Below, one piece after another: positions 31,094 through 42,203 of a stretch of 64,000 nucleotides of DNA; position 1 is the first letter of the stretch; every line of letters starts with the position of its first letter. The notes beneath the pieces were generated by a model that was not told the origin of the DNA, did not search any database, and worked only from the letters and a program-made list of their open reading frames with translations. Origin of the DNA: Geomonas sp. Red32 (lineage in GTDB: Bacteria > Desulfobacterota > Desulfuromonadia > Geobacterales > Geobacteraceae); the NCBI RefSeq assembly GCF_023652955.1, contig NZ_JAKLOY010000002.1, forward strand, positions 1 to 64,000, given 5' to 3'. Position numbers and translations under genes: made by a program.

Positions 31094-31849
31094 ATGAAAA
31101 TTACCGCCGTTATTCCGGCCAGGTATGCATCCACGCGTTTTGAGGGCAAGGCATTGGCCGATATCATGGGCAAACCCATGGTGCAGCATGTCTATGAACG
31201 GGCGCTGAAGGCTTCTTTGGTCTCCGACGTGATCGTGGCAACCGACGACGAGCGGATCGCCTCCAAGGTGCGCGCCTTCGGCGGGAAGGTGGAGATGACC
31301 TCGGCCTCCCACGAGACCGGCACCGACCGGCTGGCCGAGGTGGCGCAGCGGATCGACGCCGACATCCTGGTCAATGTCCAGGGTGACGAGCCGCTGATCG
31401 ACCCGGCCATGATCGACCAGGCCATCGCACCGCTCTTGGAGGATGCCACCCTCCCGATCGCCACCCTGAAGAGCAGGATCAAGACCCTGCACGACTTCCT
31501 CTCTCCCAACGTGGTGAAGGTGGTCGCCGACTTCAAGGGGAACGTCCTCTACTTCTCCCGTTCGCCGCTTCCCTTCTTCCGGGACAAGTGGAACGACCTG
31601 AAGGACGAGGCCTTCGTCTCCGGCAAGCTCCTCTGCTACAAGCACGTCGGGCTCTACGTATACCGGCGCGAGTTTCTCCCGGTCTTTACCGCACTGAAGC
31701 CGACCTACCTCGAACTCTCCGAGAAGCTCGAACAGCTGAGGGCCCTGGAGAACGGGTACCGGATCAAGGTCGTGGAGACCGACTTCGAGTCGATCGGGGT
31801 CGATACCCCGGCCGACCTGGAGAAGGTGCTCGCCAAGCTGAAAGGGTAG
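31094..31849 (+). CDS. kdsB: CMP-KDO synthetase (3-deoxy-manno-octulosonate cytidylyltransferase)
   Basis: It activates KDO with CTP to CMP-KDO for lipid A-core assembly in the cytoplasm. The N-terminal nucleotide-binding motif is [16 protein letters not shown], followed by [11 protein letters not shown] and [10 protein letters not shown] with the metal-binding Asp, and [11 protein letters not shown]. The 251-aa length is typical. pyrG, which makes its co-substrate CTP, is next. ATG 31094 follows GAGAAG. Confidence 0.95.
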   Translation: MKITAVIPARYASTRFEGKALADIMGKPMVQHVYERALKASLVSDVIVATDDERIASKVRAFGGKVEMTSASHETGTDRLAEVAQRIDADILVNVQGDEPLIDPAMIDQAIAPLLEDATLPIATLKSRIKTLHDFLSPNVVKVVADFKGNVLYFSRSPLPFFRDKWNDLKDEAFVSGKLLCYKHVGLYVYRREFLPVFTALKPTYLELSEKLEQLRALENGYRIKVVETDFESIGVDTPADLEKVLAKLKG

Positions 31850-31869
31850 GGGAGCCGCCGCCGGTTTAA

Positions 31870-33591
<1,722 letters not shown>

Positions 33592-33594
33592 TTT

Positions 33595-34416
33595 ATGACC
33601 AGAGAAGTAGCCGTAGGCGGAGTGAAAATAGGCGGAGGGAAACCGCTCGTGCTGGTGGCGGGTCCCTGCGTGATCGAAAACGAAAAAGCGACCATGCGCC
33701 ATGCCGAACGTCTGATGACCATCTGCAACGGCGTCGGCATGCCGCTCATCTTCAAGGCCTCCTACGACAAGGCCAACCGCACCTCGGTGACCGCCTACCG
33801 CGGGCCGGGGCTCAAGGAGGGACTGCGCATCCTGGCCAAGGTGAAGGAATCCCTCGGCGTTCCCGTCCTCTCCGACATCCACTCCATCGAGCAGGTAGCG
33901 CCGGCCGCCGACGTCCTCGACGTGATCCAGATCCCGGCCTTCCTCTGCCGCCAGACCGACCTCCTGGTCGCCGCCGCCCAGACCGGGAAGGTGATCAACG
34001 TGAAGAAGGGGCAGTTCCTGGCGCCGTGGGACATGAAGAACGTGGTCGGCAAGCTCCTCTCCTGCGACAACGAGAACATCATCCTCACCGAGCGCGGGGC
34101 GAGCTTCGGCTACAACAACCTGGTGGTCGACATGCGGAGCTTCCCGATCATGCGCGCTACCGGCTGCCCGGTCATCTTCGACGCCACCCATTCCGTCCAG
34201 CTTCCGGGCGGGGAGGGGACCTCGTCGGGGGGACAGCGCGAGTTCGTGGAATTCCTTTCCCGGGCCGCAGTGGCTGCCGGCGTTGACGGTGTCTTCATGG
34301 AAGTCCACGAGGCTCCCGAGCAGGCGCTGTGCGACGGCCCGAACTCGGTCAGGCTGGACGACCTGCCGGCCCTTCTGAAGAAGCTGAAGGCTATCGACCT
34401 TGTGGTGAAGCAGTAG
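33595..34416 (+). CDS. kdsA: KDO-8-phosphate synthase
   Basis: It condenses phosphoenolpyruvate with arabinose 5-phosphate to KDO 8-phosphate. The TIM-barrel motifs are present: [39 protein letters not shown] and [12 protein letters not shown]. Cys25 in VAGPCVIE marks the metal-dependent (class II) type; the metal-free E. coli enzyme has Asn there. Length 273 aa. It starts 3 bp after pyrG. Confidence 0.95.
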   Translation: MTREVAVGGVKIGGGKPLVLVAGPCVIENEKATMRHAERLMTICNGVGMPLIFKASYDKANRTSVTAYRGPGLKEGLRILAKVKESLGVPVLSDIHSIEQVAPAADVLDVIQIPAFLCRQTDLLVAAAQTGKVINVKKGQFLAPWDMKNVVGKLLSCDNENIILTERGASFGYNNLVVDMRSFPIMRATGCPVIFDATHSVQLPGGEGTSSGGQREFVEFLSRAAVAAGVDGVFMEVHEAPEQALCDGPNSVRLDDLPALLKKLKAIDLVVKQ

Positions 34417-34468
34417 CGAGTTTCTTACGAATCGGCGCTGGATTTTGAGTCCAGTGCGGGAGATTTCT

Positions 34469-35434
34469 TTGATACTAGAAGAAGCGAAAAGGGTAATCAG
34501 GGTCGAGGCTGAAGCGCTCAGAAACCTCGAGTCCTCCATCGACGGCACCTTCGAGCGTGCGGTAGAGATGATCCTCGAGGCACCGGGCCGCGTGGTAGTA
34601 ACCGGCATGGGGAAATCGGGACTCGTCGGCCAGAAGATCGCCTCCACCATGGCCTCCACCGGCACTCCGGCGTTCTTCCTCCATCCGGCGGAAGGGATCC
34701 ACGGCGACCTCGGCATGATCATGAAGGGCGACGTGGTGATCGCCATCTCCAACTCCGGCGAGACGGAGGAGGTGATCCGTATCCTTCCGATCATCAAGCG
34801 CCTGGGCGCCTCGCTGATCGCCATGGCCGGAAACCCCAACTCCACCCTTGCTAAAAGCGGCGATCTCTTTCTCGATATCTCGGTGAAGGAAGAGGCCTGC
34901 CCCTTGGGCCTCGCCCCGACCGCCTCGACGACGGTGACCCTCGCCATGGGAGACGCCATCGCGGTTGCGCTGCTGGTTTCCCGCGGGTTCAAGGCCGAGG
35001 ATTTCGCCCTCTTCCATCCGGGCGGGGCGCTCGGCAAGAAGCTTCTTCTGAAGGTCGAGAACGTCATGCACGCAGGGGACAACCTCCCGCTGGTGAAGGC
35101 GGACACCCTCATGAGGGAGGCGCTCTTTACCATCACCTCGAAAGGACTGGGGATCACCGGGGTCACCGACGACGACGGAGCCCTGGTCGGGGTGATCACC
35201 GACGGCGATCTTCGCCGTGCACTGGGTAAGGGGCTCGACATCATCAACCTCCCGGCTTCGGAGCTCATGAAGACCAAACCGAAACGGATCCGCAGCGACG
35301 AACTGGCGGCCCGCGCCCTTCAGCAGATGGAGCAGTACTCCATCACGTCGCTCTTCGTCTTCGCCGACGACGACAGCATGGCGCCGGTGGGGATCGTGCA
35401 TCTGCATGACCTGCTTAAGGCGGGGATCGCCTAG
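34469..35434 (+). CDS. kdsD: Arabinose-5-phosphate isomerase (KpsF/GutQ family)
   Basis: It converts ribulose 5-phosphate to arabinose 5-phosphate, the KdsA substrate. The SIS domain (GMGKSGLVGQKIAS, then VIAISNSGETEEV) is followed by two CBS domains (about 200-320; GVITDGDLRRAL, GIVHLHDLL). I prefer the TTG start at 34469, where GGGAG lies six bases upstream; a TTG at 34445 has no ribosome site. The rare start codon may lower expression relative to its neighbours. Length about 321 aa, normal for the family. Confidence 0.92.
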   Translation: MILEEAKRVIRVEAEALRNLESSIDGTFERAVEMILEAPGRVVVTGMGKSGLVGQKIASTMASTGTPAFFLHPAEGIHGDLGMIMKGDVVIAISNSGETEEVIRILPIIKRLGASLIAMAGNPNSTLAKSGDLFLDISVKEEACPLGLAPTASTTVTLAMGDAIAVALLVSRGFKAEDFALFHPGGALGKKLLLKVENVMHAGDNLPLVKADTLMREALFTITSKGLGITGVTDDDGALVGVITDGDLRRALGKGLDIINLPASELMKTKPKRIRSDELAARALQQMEQYSITSLFVFADDDSMAPVGIVHLHDLLKAGIA

Positions 35435-35436
35435 CT

Positions 35437-35474
35437 GCAAATCCCCCCGGTCCCCCCTTCGCAAAGGGGGGGAC
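35437..35474. repeat. 38-nt dispersed hairpin repeat, copy 2
   Basis: It matches 13342-13379 at all but one of 38 positions and contains the GTCCCCCC/GGGGGGAC hairpin. It lies immediately after the kdsD stop. A second C-rich element in reverse orientation follows at about 35548-35585, so the 168-bp kdsD-kdsC gap is mostly repeat. Confidence 0.7.
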
Positions 35475-35602
35475 CGGTTACCGAAATTGCAGGCTACCTG
35501 GACTTCTTCCGGCTCTTCCTCTTCTTCAAAGCTTGACCGCTGTAGCCTTGGCGGAGGCGGGGAGAGGGGGGGCGAGGATGGGGGTTCATTCAAGAGGTTC
35601 CC

Positions 35603-36121
35603 GTGGAAGAGAAACTGAAAAAGATCAAGCTGCTGATCCTGGACGTTGACGGCGTCATGACCGACGGACGGATCATCTTCGATTCCAACGGGGTGGAGAG
35701 CAAGTTCTTCAACGTGAAGGATGGCCACGGCATCAAGATGCTCCAGCGGGCCGGCGTCGAGGTGGGGATCATTTCGGGGCGCGAATCGCTGGTGGTGACC
35801 AACCGGGCCACCGAGCTCGGCATCAAGATCGTCTACCAGAAGTCGCTCAACAAGCTGGAGCCGTACCAGAAGATCTTGCTTGCCACCGGCCTCACCGATG
35901 AGCAGGTCGCCTTCATGGGGGACGACGTGATCGATATCCCGGTCCTCAAACGGGTCGGGTTCGCCGCCGCTCCCGCCGACGCCATCGCCGAGGTGCTCCC
36001 CCACGTCCACTACGTCGCCAAGGCCCGCGGCGGCTGGGGTGCCGTGCGCGAAATCGCCGATCTCCTCATCAAGGGGCAGGGGCTCTGGGAAGAGATCACC
36101 GCCCGTTACAACCTCAAATAG
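35603..36121 (+). CDS. kdsC: KDO-8-phosphate phosphatase
   Basis: A small HAD phosphatase (172 aa) that removes phosphate from KDO 8-phosphate. Motif I is LILDVDGVMTDGRI with the nucleophile Asp, motif II lies in GIISGRES, and the acidic motif is MGDDVIDIPVL. The absence of a cap domain fits the tetrameric KdsC family. The start is GTG 35603. It completes the KDO set. Confidence 0.94.
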   Translation: MEEKLKKIKLLILDVDGVMTDGRIIFDSNGVESKFFNVKDGHGIKMLQRAGVEVGIISGRESLVVTNRATELGIKIVYQKSLNKLEPYQKILLATGLTDEQVAFMGDDVIDIPVLKRVGFAAAPADAIAEVLPHVHYVAKARGGWGAVREIADLLIKGQGLWEEITARYNLK

Positions 36122-36209
36122 CTTCACGCTGCTGTCTCTGACAACATGACATGCCGGTTTGCCTGGACAGGCCCCGCGCCTTTCCTTTTGATACTATGGA
36201 GTGGAATCA

Positions 36210-37394
36210 ATGACCCACGATCAGTACGATGAGGATATGCCCGAAGAGCAGGAGACCAGCATCTGGGAGATCCTGCATCTGCTCGCCAAACGCAAGATCT
36301 TCATCCTCTCCGTTTGTTTCATCACCGCCGTAGCTGCCATCGGCTACACCCTCACCCTTCCCAACGTCTATACCGCTTCCACGCGCGTACTCCCTCCCCA
36401 AAAGGAGGCAGGCGGCGGTCTCTCCGCTCTCCTTGGTCAGGCCGGCGGCCTCGCCGGACTCGCTGGAGGCCTCACCGGCGGCACCGACCTCTTCATCGGC
36501 ATCCTTAAGAGCCGTTCGGTAGGCGACGCGGTTATCCAAAAACTGTCTCTTCAGAAGGTGTACGGTCTCCCGACCATCGAGTTGACCCGCGCGCAACTGG
36601 ACCTTTCCGTTAAAGCCGCCGCCGGCACCGACGGCATTATCGTCATCTCCGCCGACGCCGCCGATCCCAAGCTGGCTGCTACCATCGCCAACGCCATGGC
36701 TGAAGAACTGGGCCGGACCACTGTACGTCTCAACCTGACCAAGGTCAGTAACGAACGCATCTTCCTGGAGAAGAGGCTCGATGTCGTCCGGGGGGAACTG
36801 AAACAGGCCGAGGAGGAAATGAAATCCTTCGCGGAAAAGAACAAGATGGTCCAGTTCGAGTCCCAGACCAAGGCCTCCTTTGAGAGTATCTCCATCCTCA
36901 GAAACCAACTCACCACCAAAGAGATGCAGCTCTCTACCCTGCGCGCCAGCCTAACCGACGAAAGCCCAGAGGTAAGGAGCCTGAAGGCCGGCATCGCTCA
37001 GCTTCGCTCCCGGCTCGCCCAGATGCAGGGGGGAGGGGGCGGGGCCGACGCCATCCCCGCCTTCGGCAAGGTGCCGGAGTTGGGCGTCGAGTACGCACGC
37101 CGCATGCGCGACCTTAAGACCAGGGAGGCGGTCTTCGAGCAACTTAGCAAGCAATACGAAGTGGCAAAGCTCAACGAAGCCAAGGACGCGTCCGCCTTCC
37201 AGATCATCGACCCTGCCATTCCCCCGGCGGTTAAGACCGGCCCCAAGCGCGGTCGCAGCGTGATCTTGGCTACCATCGTGGCCTTTTTCGCCTCGGTGGT
37301 CATCGTCCTTGTCCGGGACCGCTTCGAGAAAATGCCGGAGGAGAGCAGGAAGTCCTTATTAGAGGTGAAGCAGCAGCTCTTTTCCTTGAGGTAG
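36210..37394 (+). CDS. Wzz/GNVR-type polysaccharide chain-length protein
   Basis: ATG 36210 has GGAG at good spacing. Two membrane helices (about residues 31-50 and 350-370) flank a large periplasmic part with coiled coil (about 180-270), the layout of polysaccharide co-polymerases. A Gly/Leu-rich stretch (ALLGQAGGLAGLAGGLTGG, about 72-90) follows the first helix, as in many longer Wzz relatives. The PxxP-type segment near the second helix reads PAIPPAVKTGPKRG. There is no tyrosine kinase domain. It sets chain length in Wzy-dependent assembly and opens the polysaccharide locus. Confidence 0.85.
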   Translation: MTHDQYDEDMPEEQETSIWEILHLLAKRKIFILSVCFITAVAAIGYTLTLPNVYTASTRVLPPQKEAGGGLSALLGQAGGLAGLAGGLTGGTDLFIGILKSRSVGDAVIQKLSLQKVYGLPTIELTRAQLDLSVKAAAGTDGIIVISADAADPKLAATIANAMAEELGRTTVRLNLTKVSNERIFLEKRLDVVRGELKQAEEEMKSFAEKNKMVQFESQTKASFESISILRNQLTTKEMQLSTLRASLTDESPEVRSLKAGIAQLRSRLAQMQGGGGGADAIPAFGKVPELGVEYARRMRDLKTREAVFEQLSKQYEVAKLNEAKDASAFQIIDPAIPPAVKTGPKRGRSVILATIVAFFASVVIVLVRDRFEKMPEESRKSLLEVKQQLFSLR

Positions 37395-37467
37395 GCCGTC
37401 CGGCGGGCTATCTTCTTTCCACCGCTCCTGCCTGGCTCCCGTCCGGGAACCGGCATTCTGGAGATCG

Positions 37468-38457
37468 ATGCAGAATAAGGCTTTGGCAACCAATGTCGCG
37501 GCAGCGCACGACAGGTCGGACCGGGATGTCGTCATCTCGGTCATCCTCGTGTGCCTCAACGCCGAGCAGTGGCTCGAGGAAGCGTTGCAAAGCCTTTTCA
37601 GCCAAACCCATCGCAGCGTCGAACTGATCGTCATCGATGGCGGATCGACCGATCGCACCCTCCCCATTCTCACTCAATACCGGCAGCAGATCGCCACGCT
37701 CGTCAGCGAGCCCGACCAGGGTATCTACGATGCCATGAACAAGGGGCTGTTCCTTGCCGGAGGGGAGCTTATCTATTTCCTCAACAGCGACGATGCCTTG
37801 TACGATGACGGCGTGCTGGCGGCTTTGGCCGCTGCCTCGGTGGCATATCCCGATGTGGACGTCTTTTACGGCGACGCGCTGCTGGTCTACGAGGGGGGGA
37901 GGGAGGTCCTTTCCCGCTACCCGAACATCCTCCTCTGGGAGTTTTTCCGCGGGAGGACCCTCTGCCACCAGGCAACCATCGCCAGAAGGAGCGCCTTCGA
38001 GAGGGTAGGCGGTTACGACCCCGGCTACCGGCTGGCCGGGGACTTCGCCTGGATCCTGAAAAGCCGGTGGGAGCACGACCTTCACTACCGCTACCTCCCT
38101 CTGACCATCTGCCGGTTCCGGATGGGGGGGAGCCACGGAACCCCCTCCAGCACGACGCTGCTTCGCTCGGAACGGGAGCGCGCCGTGGCAAGCCACGTGC
38201 GGGGCCGCTACCGGTTCCTTTCTTCCCATGACGACCGGCGCGTCAGCCTGCGGGGACTGCTGGTCGGCGATCCCGCCTACGCGGTGAGGAGTAACGGCCG
38301 CGGCATTGCCGGTCTCCTCGCCTCGCTCGCCAACAATATCCGCCAGACCAACCGGCTTCGCTGGCATCTGCTCAAGGTGTGGGGATACCGGATGCTGCGC
38401 GGCTCCTCCGGTCCCGTCCACTCTACAGACCCGGGATGCCGCCAGGAGGGACGCTGA
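37468..38457 (+). CDS. Glycosyltransferase family 2
   Basis: GT-A fold: VISVILVCLNAEQWLEEAL at the start, IVIDGGSTDRT, a DxD-like LNSDDALYDDG, then HQATIARRSAFERVGGYD and LAGDFAWILK as acceptor-side motifs. It resembles WcaA/WbbD-type enzymes working from a nucleotide sugar on a lipid-linked glycan at the inner membrane. Sugar specificity cannot be read. The stop overlaps the next ATG (TGATG). Confidence 0.85.
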   Translation: MQNKALATNVAAAHDRSDRDVVISVILVCLNAEQWLEEALQSLFSQTHRSVELIVIDGGSTDRTLPILTQYRQQIATLVSEPDQGIYDAMNKGLFLAGGELIYFLNSDDALYDDGVLAALAAASVAYPDVDVFYGDALLVYEGGREVLSRYPNILLWEFFRGRTLCHQATIARRSAFERVGGYDPGYRLAGDFAWILKSRWEHDLHYRYLPLTICRFRMGGSHGTPSSTTLLRSERERAVASHVRGRYRFLSSHDDRRVSLRGLLVGDPAYAVRSNGRGIAGLLASLANNIRQTNRLRWHLLKVWGYRMLRGSSGPVHSTDPGCRQEGR

Positions 38458-39845
38458 TGGCGGATATTGACGGCGGTGCGCCGGGCGCCTCCCAGGCCAC
38501 CGGGCGCTCTTGGCTGGCCATGCTTCCCGCCGCACTCCGCAGCCGCGTGGAGGGCCGCCCCACCCTGCAAAGGGTACTGGGCAACATGGGATGGCTGGTG
38601 CTGGACAAGGTGCTGCGACTGACTGTGGGGCTGGTGGTCGGTGCCTGGATCGCCCGTTACCTGGGGCCCGCCCAGTTCGGGCTGTGGAACTACGCGCTCG
38701 CCTTTACCGCCCTTTTCGGCGCGTTCGCCTCCCTTGGCCTCGACACCATCGTGGTGCGGGAGATGGTGAAGTTTCCCGGACGGGAGGCGGAGCTCGTCGG
38801 CACCGCATGGGGGCTCAAGCTGGCCGCCGGTACGGTTACCTTAGCCGTCACCGTCGGGGCCGTCACTCTGCTGCGTCCGGACGACAGCCTGACCCGCCTG
38901 CTCGTCGCCATTTCCGCCGCCGGATTTGTCTTCCAGTCTGCCAATGTCATCGACCTGTATTACCAGGCGCAACTGCAGTCGCGTTACACCGTGGTAGCCG
39001 GCAACCTTGCCTTCGCTGCGGTCACCGTGGCAAAGATCGTCCTCCTTGCCGTCAAAGCCCCTCTGGTAGCCTTTGCGGTGGTTGGCCTCGGGGAGATGGT
39101 GCTCACCTCGCTCTTCCTGGTGATCTTCGCTCTGAAAAGCCGGGTTTCGCTACGGGCCCTTTCCCTCGACCGCAAGCTGGCCAGGAGGCTCCTCAAGGAG
39201 AGCTGGCCGATGATGTTTTCGGGGCTCGCTGTCATGATCTACATGAGGATCGATCAGATCATGCTTGGCCAGATGCTGGGAGACCGGGAGGTGGGGATCT
39301 ATTCCGCCGCGGTGCGGCTGAGCGAGGTCTGGTATTTTGTCCCTACTTCGGCGGTGACCTCTGCTTTTCCGGTTATTGTCGGGAAGAAACGGGATGGTGG
39401 GGCCGCCTATCTCGACAGCCTCCAGACCCTGTACGATTCCATGGCCCTCCTCGGCGTAGCGGTTTCTTTGCTGGTCATGCTGGTCAGCCCGTTGGTGGTC
39501 TCTCTTCTTTACGGCAGCCGCTATGCGGAGGCGGCCGGGGTGCTTTCCCTGCATGTCTGGTCCGGTATCTTCGTCTCCCTTGGTGTGGCCAGCGGCAGTT
39601 GGCTCGCCGCCGAAAACCTGCCGAATTTCAGCATGTACCGCACTTTGTTCGGTGGCGTCGTCAACGTCGTGCTGAACGTGTTCCTGATTCCGCGGTACGG
39701 AGCTATGGGGGCCGCCTACAGCACACTCATTGCCTATGCATCTGCCGTCTATTTCGTGCTATTTTTCCAACGCACGAGACAGTGTGGAACCATGCTTCTG
39801 CTTGCTTTCATACCTTTTAAGAAATATCTGCTCAAGAGAGGCTGA
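38457..39845 (+). CDS. Polysaccharide flippase (Wzx/MATE-like), first copy
   Basis: This 462-aa protein has about twelve membrane helices. The first starts after a soluble N-terminus of about 45 residues; WIARYLGPAQFGLWNYA is a typical flippase motif following helix 1. It moves undecaprenyl-linked repeat units across the inner membrane. A second flippase lies at 45777. The gene overlaps the preceding GT2 by one base. Confidence 0.87.
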   Translation: MADIDGGAPGASQATGRSWLAMLPAALRSRVEGRPTLQRVLGNMGWLVLDKVLRLTVGLVVGAWIARYLGPAQFGLWNYALAFTALFGAFASLGLDTIVVREMVKFPGREAELVGTAWGLKLAAGTVTLAVTVGAVTLLRPDDSLTRLLVAISAAGFVFQSANVIDLYYQAQLQSRYTVVAGNLAFAAVTVAKIVLLAVKAPLVAFAVVGLGEMVLTSLFLVIFALKSRVSLRALSLDRKLARRLLKESWPMMFSGLAVMIYMRIDQIMLGQMLGDREVGIYSAAVRLSEVWYFVPTSAVTSAFPVIVGKKRDGGAAYLDSLQTLYDSMALLGVAVSLLVMLVSPLVVSLLYGSRYAEAAGVLSLHVWSGIFVSLGVASGSWLAAENLPNFSMYRTLFGGVVNVVLNVFLIPRYGAMGAAYSTLIAYASAVYFVLFFQRTRQCGTMLLLAFIPFKKYLLKRG

Positions 39846-39848
39846 TTT

Positions 39849-40538
39849 GTGATAGGTTGGCTGGCAAAAAAGATACTTCCCCAGACTGCGGTGGATACCT
39901 TGAAGTGTATCCGCAAGCAGGTGAAAAACTGCCGGACGCTTGCCTTCGAGTACGGGCAGTACCGGACTATCCGCCGCTGGTCGTGTCTCGATCGGTCCGG
40001 CGCCCCCTTGCCCTGGTATACCTATCCTGCCATCGAATACCTTTCCAGCCTCGACTTTACCGGGAAGAGGGTTTTCGAGTACGGCTGCGGCAATTCGACT
40101 CTCTGGTGGGAGAGCATGGCCGCCGAGGTCTATGCCGTGGAAGACTCTCCGGAGTGGTACCGGAAGATCTCGGCGCTAAAATCCGCTCGAGGTGCTTTTT
40201 ACCTGGAAACCGAGCAGGCTCACTACGTCGGCAAGATTCGCGAGACCGGCCAGCGTTTCGATGTCGTCGTCATCGACGGCAAGCACCGCCTCGACTGCTC
40301 GCTGATCGCCGGCGATCAGCTCGCGGAAAACGGCATGATCGTCCTCGATAACGCGGACTGGAACCTGGAGGCCGCCCGCAATCTCAGGGAGCGCTTCGAT
40401 CTCGTGCAGGTCGATTTCCACGGTTTCGGCCCCATCAACGACTACACCTGGACCACTTCGCTCTTCCTGAGCCGACGCTTCGATTTCGGCAGTCGCGGGC
40501 AAAGGCCGGCGCGTTCCATCGGCGGTATCAATGGTTAG
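39849..40538 (+). CDS. SAM-dependent-methyltransferase-like protein (229 aa)
   Basis: A Rossmann-type methyltransferase pattern: KRVFEYGCGNSTLWWES (motif I), AVEDSPEWYRKI, FDVVVIDGKHRLDC and GMIVLDNADW. The FEYGCGNST form with the VVVIDG strand is common in polysaccharide loci and related to FkbM-like proteins. It could methylate a sugar or an O-linked group. GTG start at 39849. The end overlaps the next gene by 8 bases. Confidence 0.7.
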   Translation: MIGWLAKKILPQTAVDTLKCIRKQVKNCRTLAFEYGQYRTIRRWSCLDRSGAPLPWYTYPAIEYLSSLDFTGKRVFEYGCGNSTLWWESMAAEVYAVEDSPEWYRKISALKSARGAFYLETEQAHYVGKIRETGQRFDVVVIDGKHRLDCSLIAGDQLAENGMIVLDNADWNLEAARNLRERFDLVQVDFHGFGPINDYTWTTSLFLSRRFDFGSRGQRPARSIGGING

Positions 40539-41286
40539 CTCCCTTCTCCGCGCCTTGCTCCCCAACTCCTGGTATGCGTCTTTGCAGGAGAACAAACGCC
40601 GCCTCTGCGGGGAGTATGCCGCCTCGTCTTTTTCGCAGGAGGGGGAGGACCTGGTGCTCGCCAGGCTCTTCGAAGGGAAGGCGAACGGTTTCTACGTCGA
40701 TGTCGGCGCTTTCCACCCGATCAAATACTCCAACACCTACCGCTTCTACCGGCTCGGCTGGCACGGGATCAACATCGACGCCATGCCGGGGAGCATGACC
40801 CTTTTCAAAAAGTGGCGGCCGCGGGATGTCAACCTCGAGGCCGCCATCGCCGAAAAGGAGGGGAACCTGGTTTACCACGCCTTCGCTGAGGCCGCCCTCA
40901 ACGGCTTTTCCCAAGAGCTTTCCGAGCGCAGGATCGCCAACGGCTCCCGTCTCCTCTTTAGACGTGAGGTGCCGGCGCGCACCCTGGCCAGCGTGCTGGA
41001 GGCAGAGCTTCCCCCCGCGACTGCCATCGATTTTCTCTCCGTCGACGTGGAGGGGCTGGACCTGCCGGTACTGCGCTCCAACGACTGGAACCGTTTCCGC
41101 CCTGCCGTGGTGCTGGTCGAGTCGCTGCACCTGGGGCTGGAGGATATTGCCGGAACCGAGGTCGCCCGTTTCATGGCCTCCCAGCGTTACCGTCTGGTGG
41201 CCAAGACGGTCAACACCCTCTTTTTTGCCGCCGAGGAGTCGGCCGGGAAACTCCCCGGTCTGGCGGTGGGGGAGGGGAGGGGATGA
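40531..41286 (+). CDS. FkbM family methyltransferase
   Basis: The FkbM signature is clear: FSQEGEDLVLARLF, GFYVDVGAFHPIKYSNTY, GINIDAMPG and, near the end, IDFLSVDVEGLDLPVL. These are SAM-dependent O-methyltransferases, often acting on glycans in such loci. Length 251 aa. Overlapping starts and stops with both neighbours indicate coupled translation. Confidence 0.85.
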   Translation: MVSSLLRALLPNSWYASLQENKRRLCGEYAASSFSQEGEDLVLARLFEGKANGFYVDVGAFHPIKYSNTYRFYRLGWHGINIDAMPGSMTLFKKWRPRDVNLEAAIAEKEGNLVYHAFAEAALNGFSQELSERRIANGSRLLFRREVPARTLASVLEAELPPATAIDFLSVDVEGLDLPVLRSNDWNRFRPAVVLVESLHLGLEDIAGTEVARFMASQRYRLVAKTVNTLFFAAEESAGKLPGLAVGEGRG

Positions 41287-42203
41287 GCGGGGTAACTGTT
41301 CCGGTCCTTTTCCTGGTTTTCCAACGGGTGGAAACCACTCTCCGCGTCATGGAAGCGATCCGGGAGGCGAGGCCTTCCCGCCTTTATGTCGCCTGCGACG
41401 GACCCCGGCCAGGTGACGCGGCGCAAGCCAGTCGCGTCGAGGAAGTCCGCCGCCGGGTGCTCTCTCTGGTCGACTGGCCGTGCGAAATCAAGACCCTGTT
41501 CCAGCCTGGCAACCTTGGCTGCAAGGTTGCCGTGAGTCGCGCCATCTCCTGGTTCTTCCAACACGAGGAGATGGGGATTATCCTTGAGGATGACTGCCTG
41601 CCGGCGCCTACCTTTTTCCCCTTCTGCGAGGAGCTATTGGAACGCTACCGGGAGGACTCCCGCGTCATGCAGGTCTGCGGGTCCAACCTGGTCGGCGCCG
41701 GGAGCCGCCGGGGAGACAGCTACTTCTTTTCCGCCTACGGCCCCATCTGGGGATGGGCCTCCTGGCGCAGGGCGTGGGAAAGCTACGATCCCGACCTCGT
41801 GCTCTGGCCGAAGTGGAAGGAGGAAGGGAGGATGAAGGATTTCGTTCTCCATCCCGAAGAGCTGCGCCAGCGCAGCCAAATTTACGATAGCGTGCATGCC
41901 GGTAGCATCGACACCTGGGATTACCAGTGGGGAGCCTCCAAGCTCTTCAACAGCGGGCTCAGCATCGTTCCCTCCCGGAACCAGGTCGTCAACATCGGGT
42001 TCGGCCCCCAGGCCACGCGGGAGGTGCCGCGTCCCTCCTTCGCGCCCACCTCGATCGATTCCCTTTCCTTTCCGCTACGGCATCCTTCCTGCCTCCTGCG
42101 GGAACGCGAGTTGGATCTCGATTTCGTCCGTAAGGTGATGGCCCCGCCTAACCGCTACCGTTCCCCTTTCCGGCGACTCTGGAGGCTACTGTGCCGAGCG
42201 TGA
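41283..42203 (+). CDS. GT-A glycosyltransferase-like protein
   Basis: The start VPVLFLVFQRVETTLRVMEAI and GIILEDDCLPAPTFFPFCEEL contain the nucleotide-sugar-binding strand and an EDD metal motif. GPIWGWASWRRAWESYD and TWDYQW are typical of a bacterial family related to GNT-I/GT2-like sugar transferases. Specificity unknown; a role in branching or capping is possible. Length 306 aa. Confidence 0.75.
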   Translation: MSGVTVPVLFLVFQRVETTLRVMEAIREARPSRLYVACDGPRPGDAAQASRVEEVRRRVLSLVDWPCEIKTLFQPGNLGCKVAVSRAISWFFQHEEMGIILEDDCLPAPTFFPFCEELLERYREDSRVMQVCGSNLVGAGSRRGDSYFFSAYGPIWGWASWRRAWESYDPDLVLWPKWKEEGRMKDFVLHPEELRQRSQIYDSVHAGSIDTWDYQWGASKLFNSGLSIVPSRNQVVNIGFGPQATREVPRPSFAPTSIDSLSFPLRHPSCLLRERELDLDFVRKVMAPPNRYRSPFRRLWRLLCRA

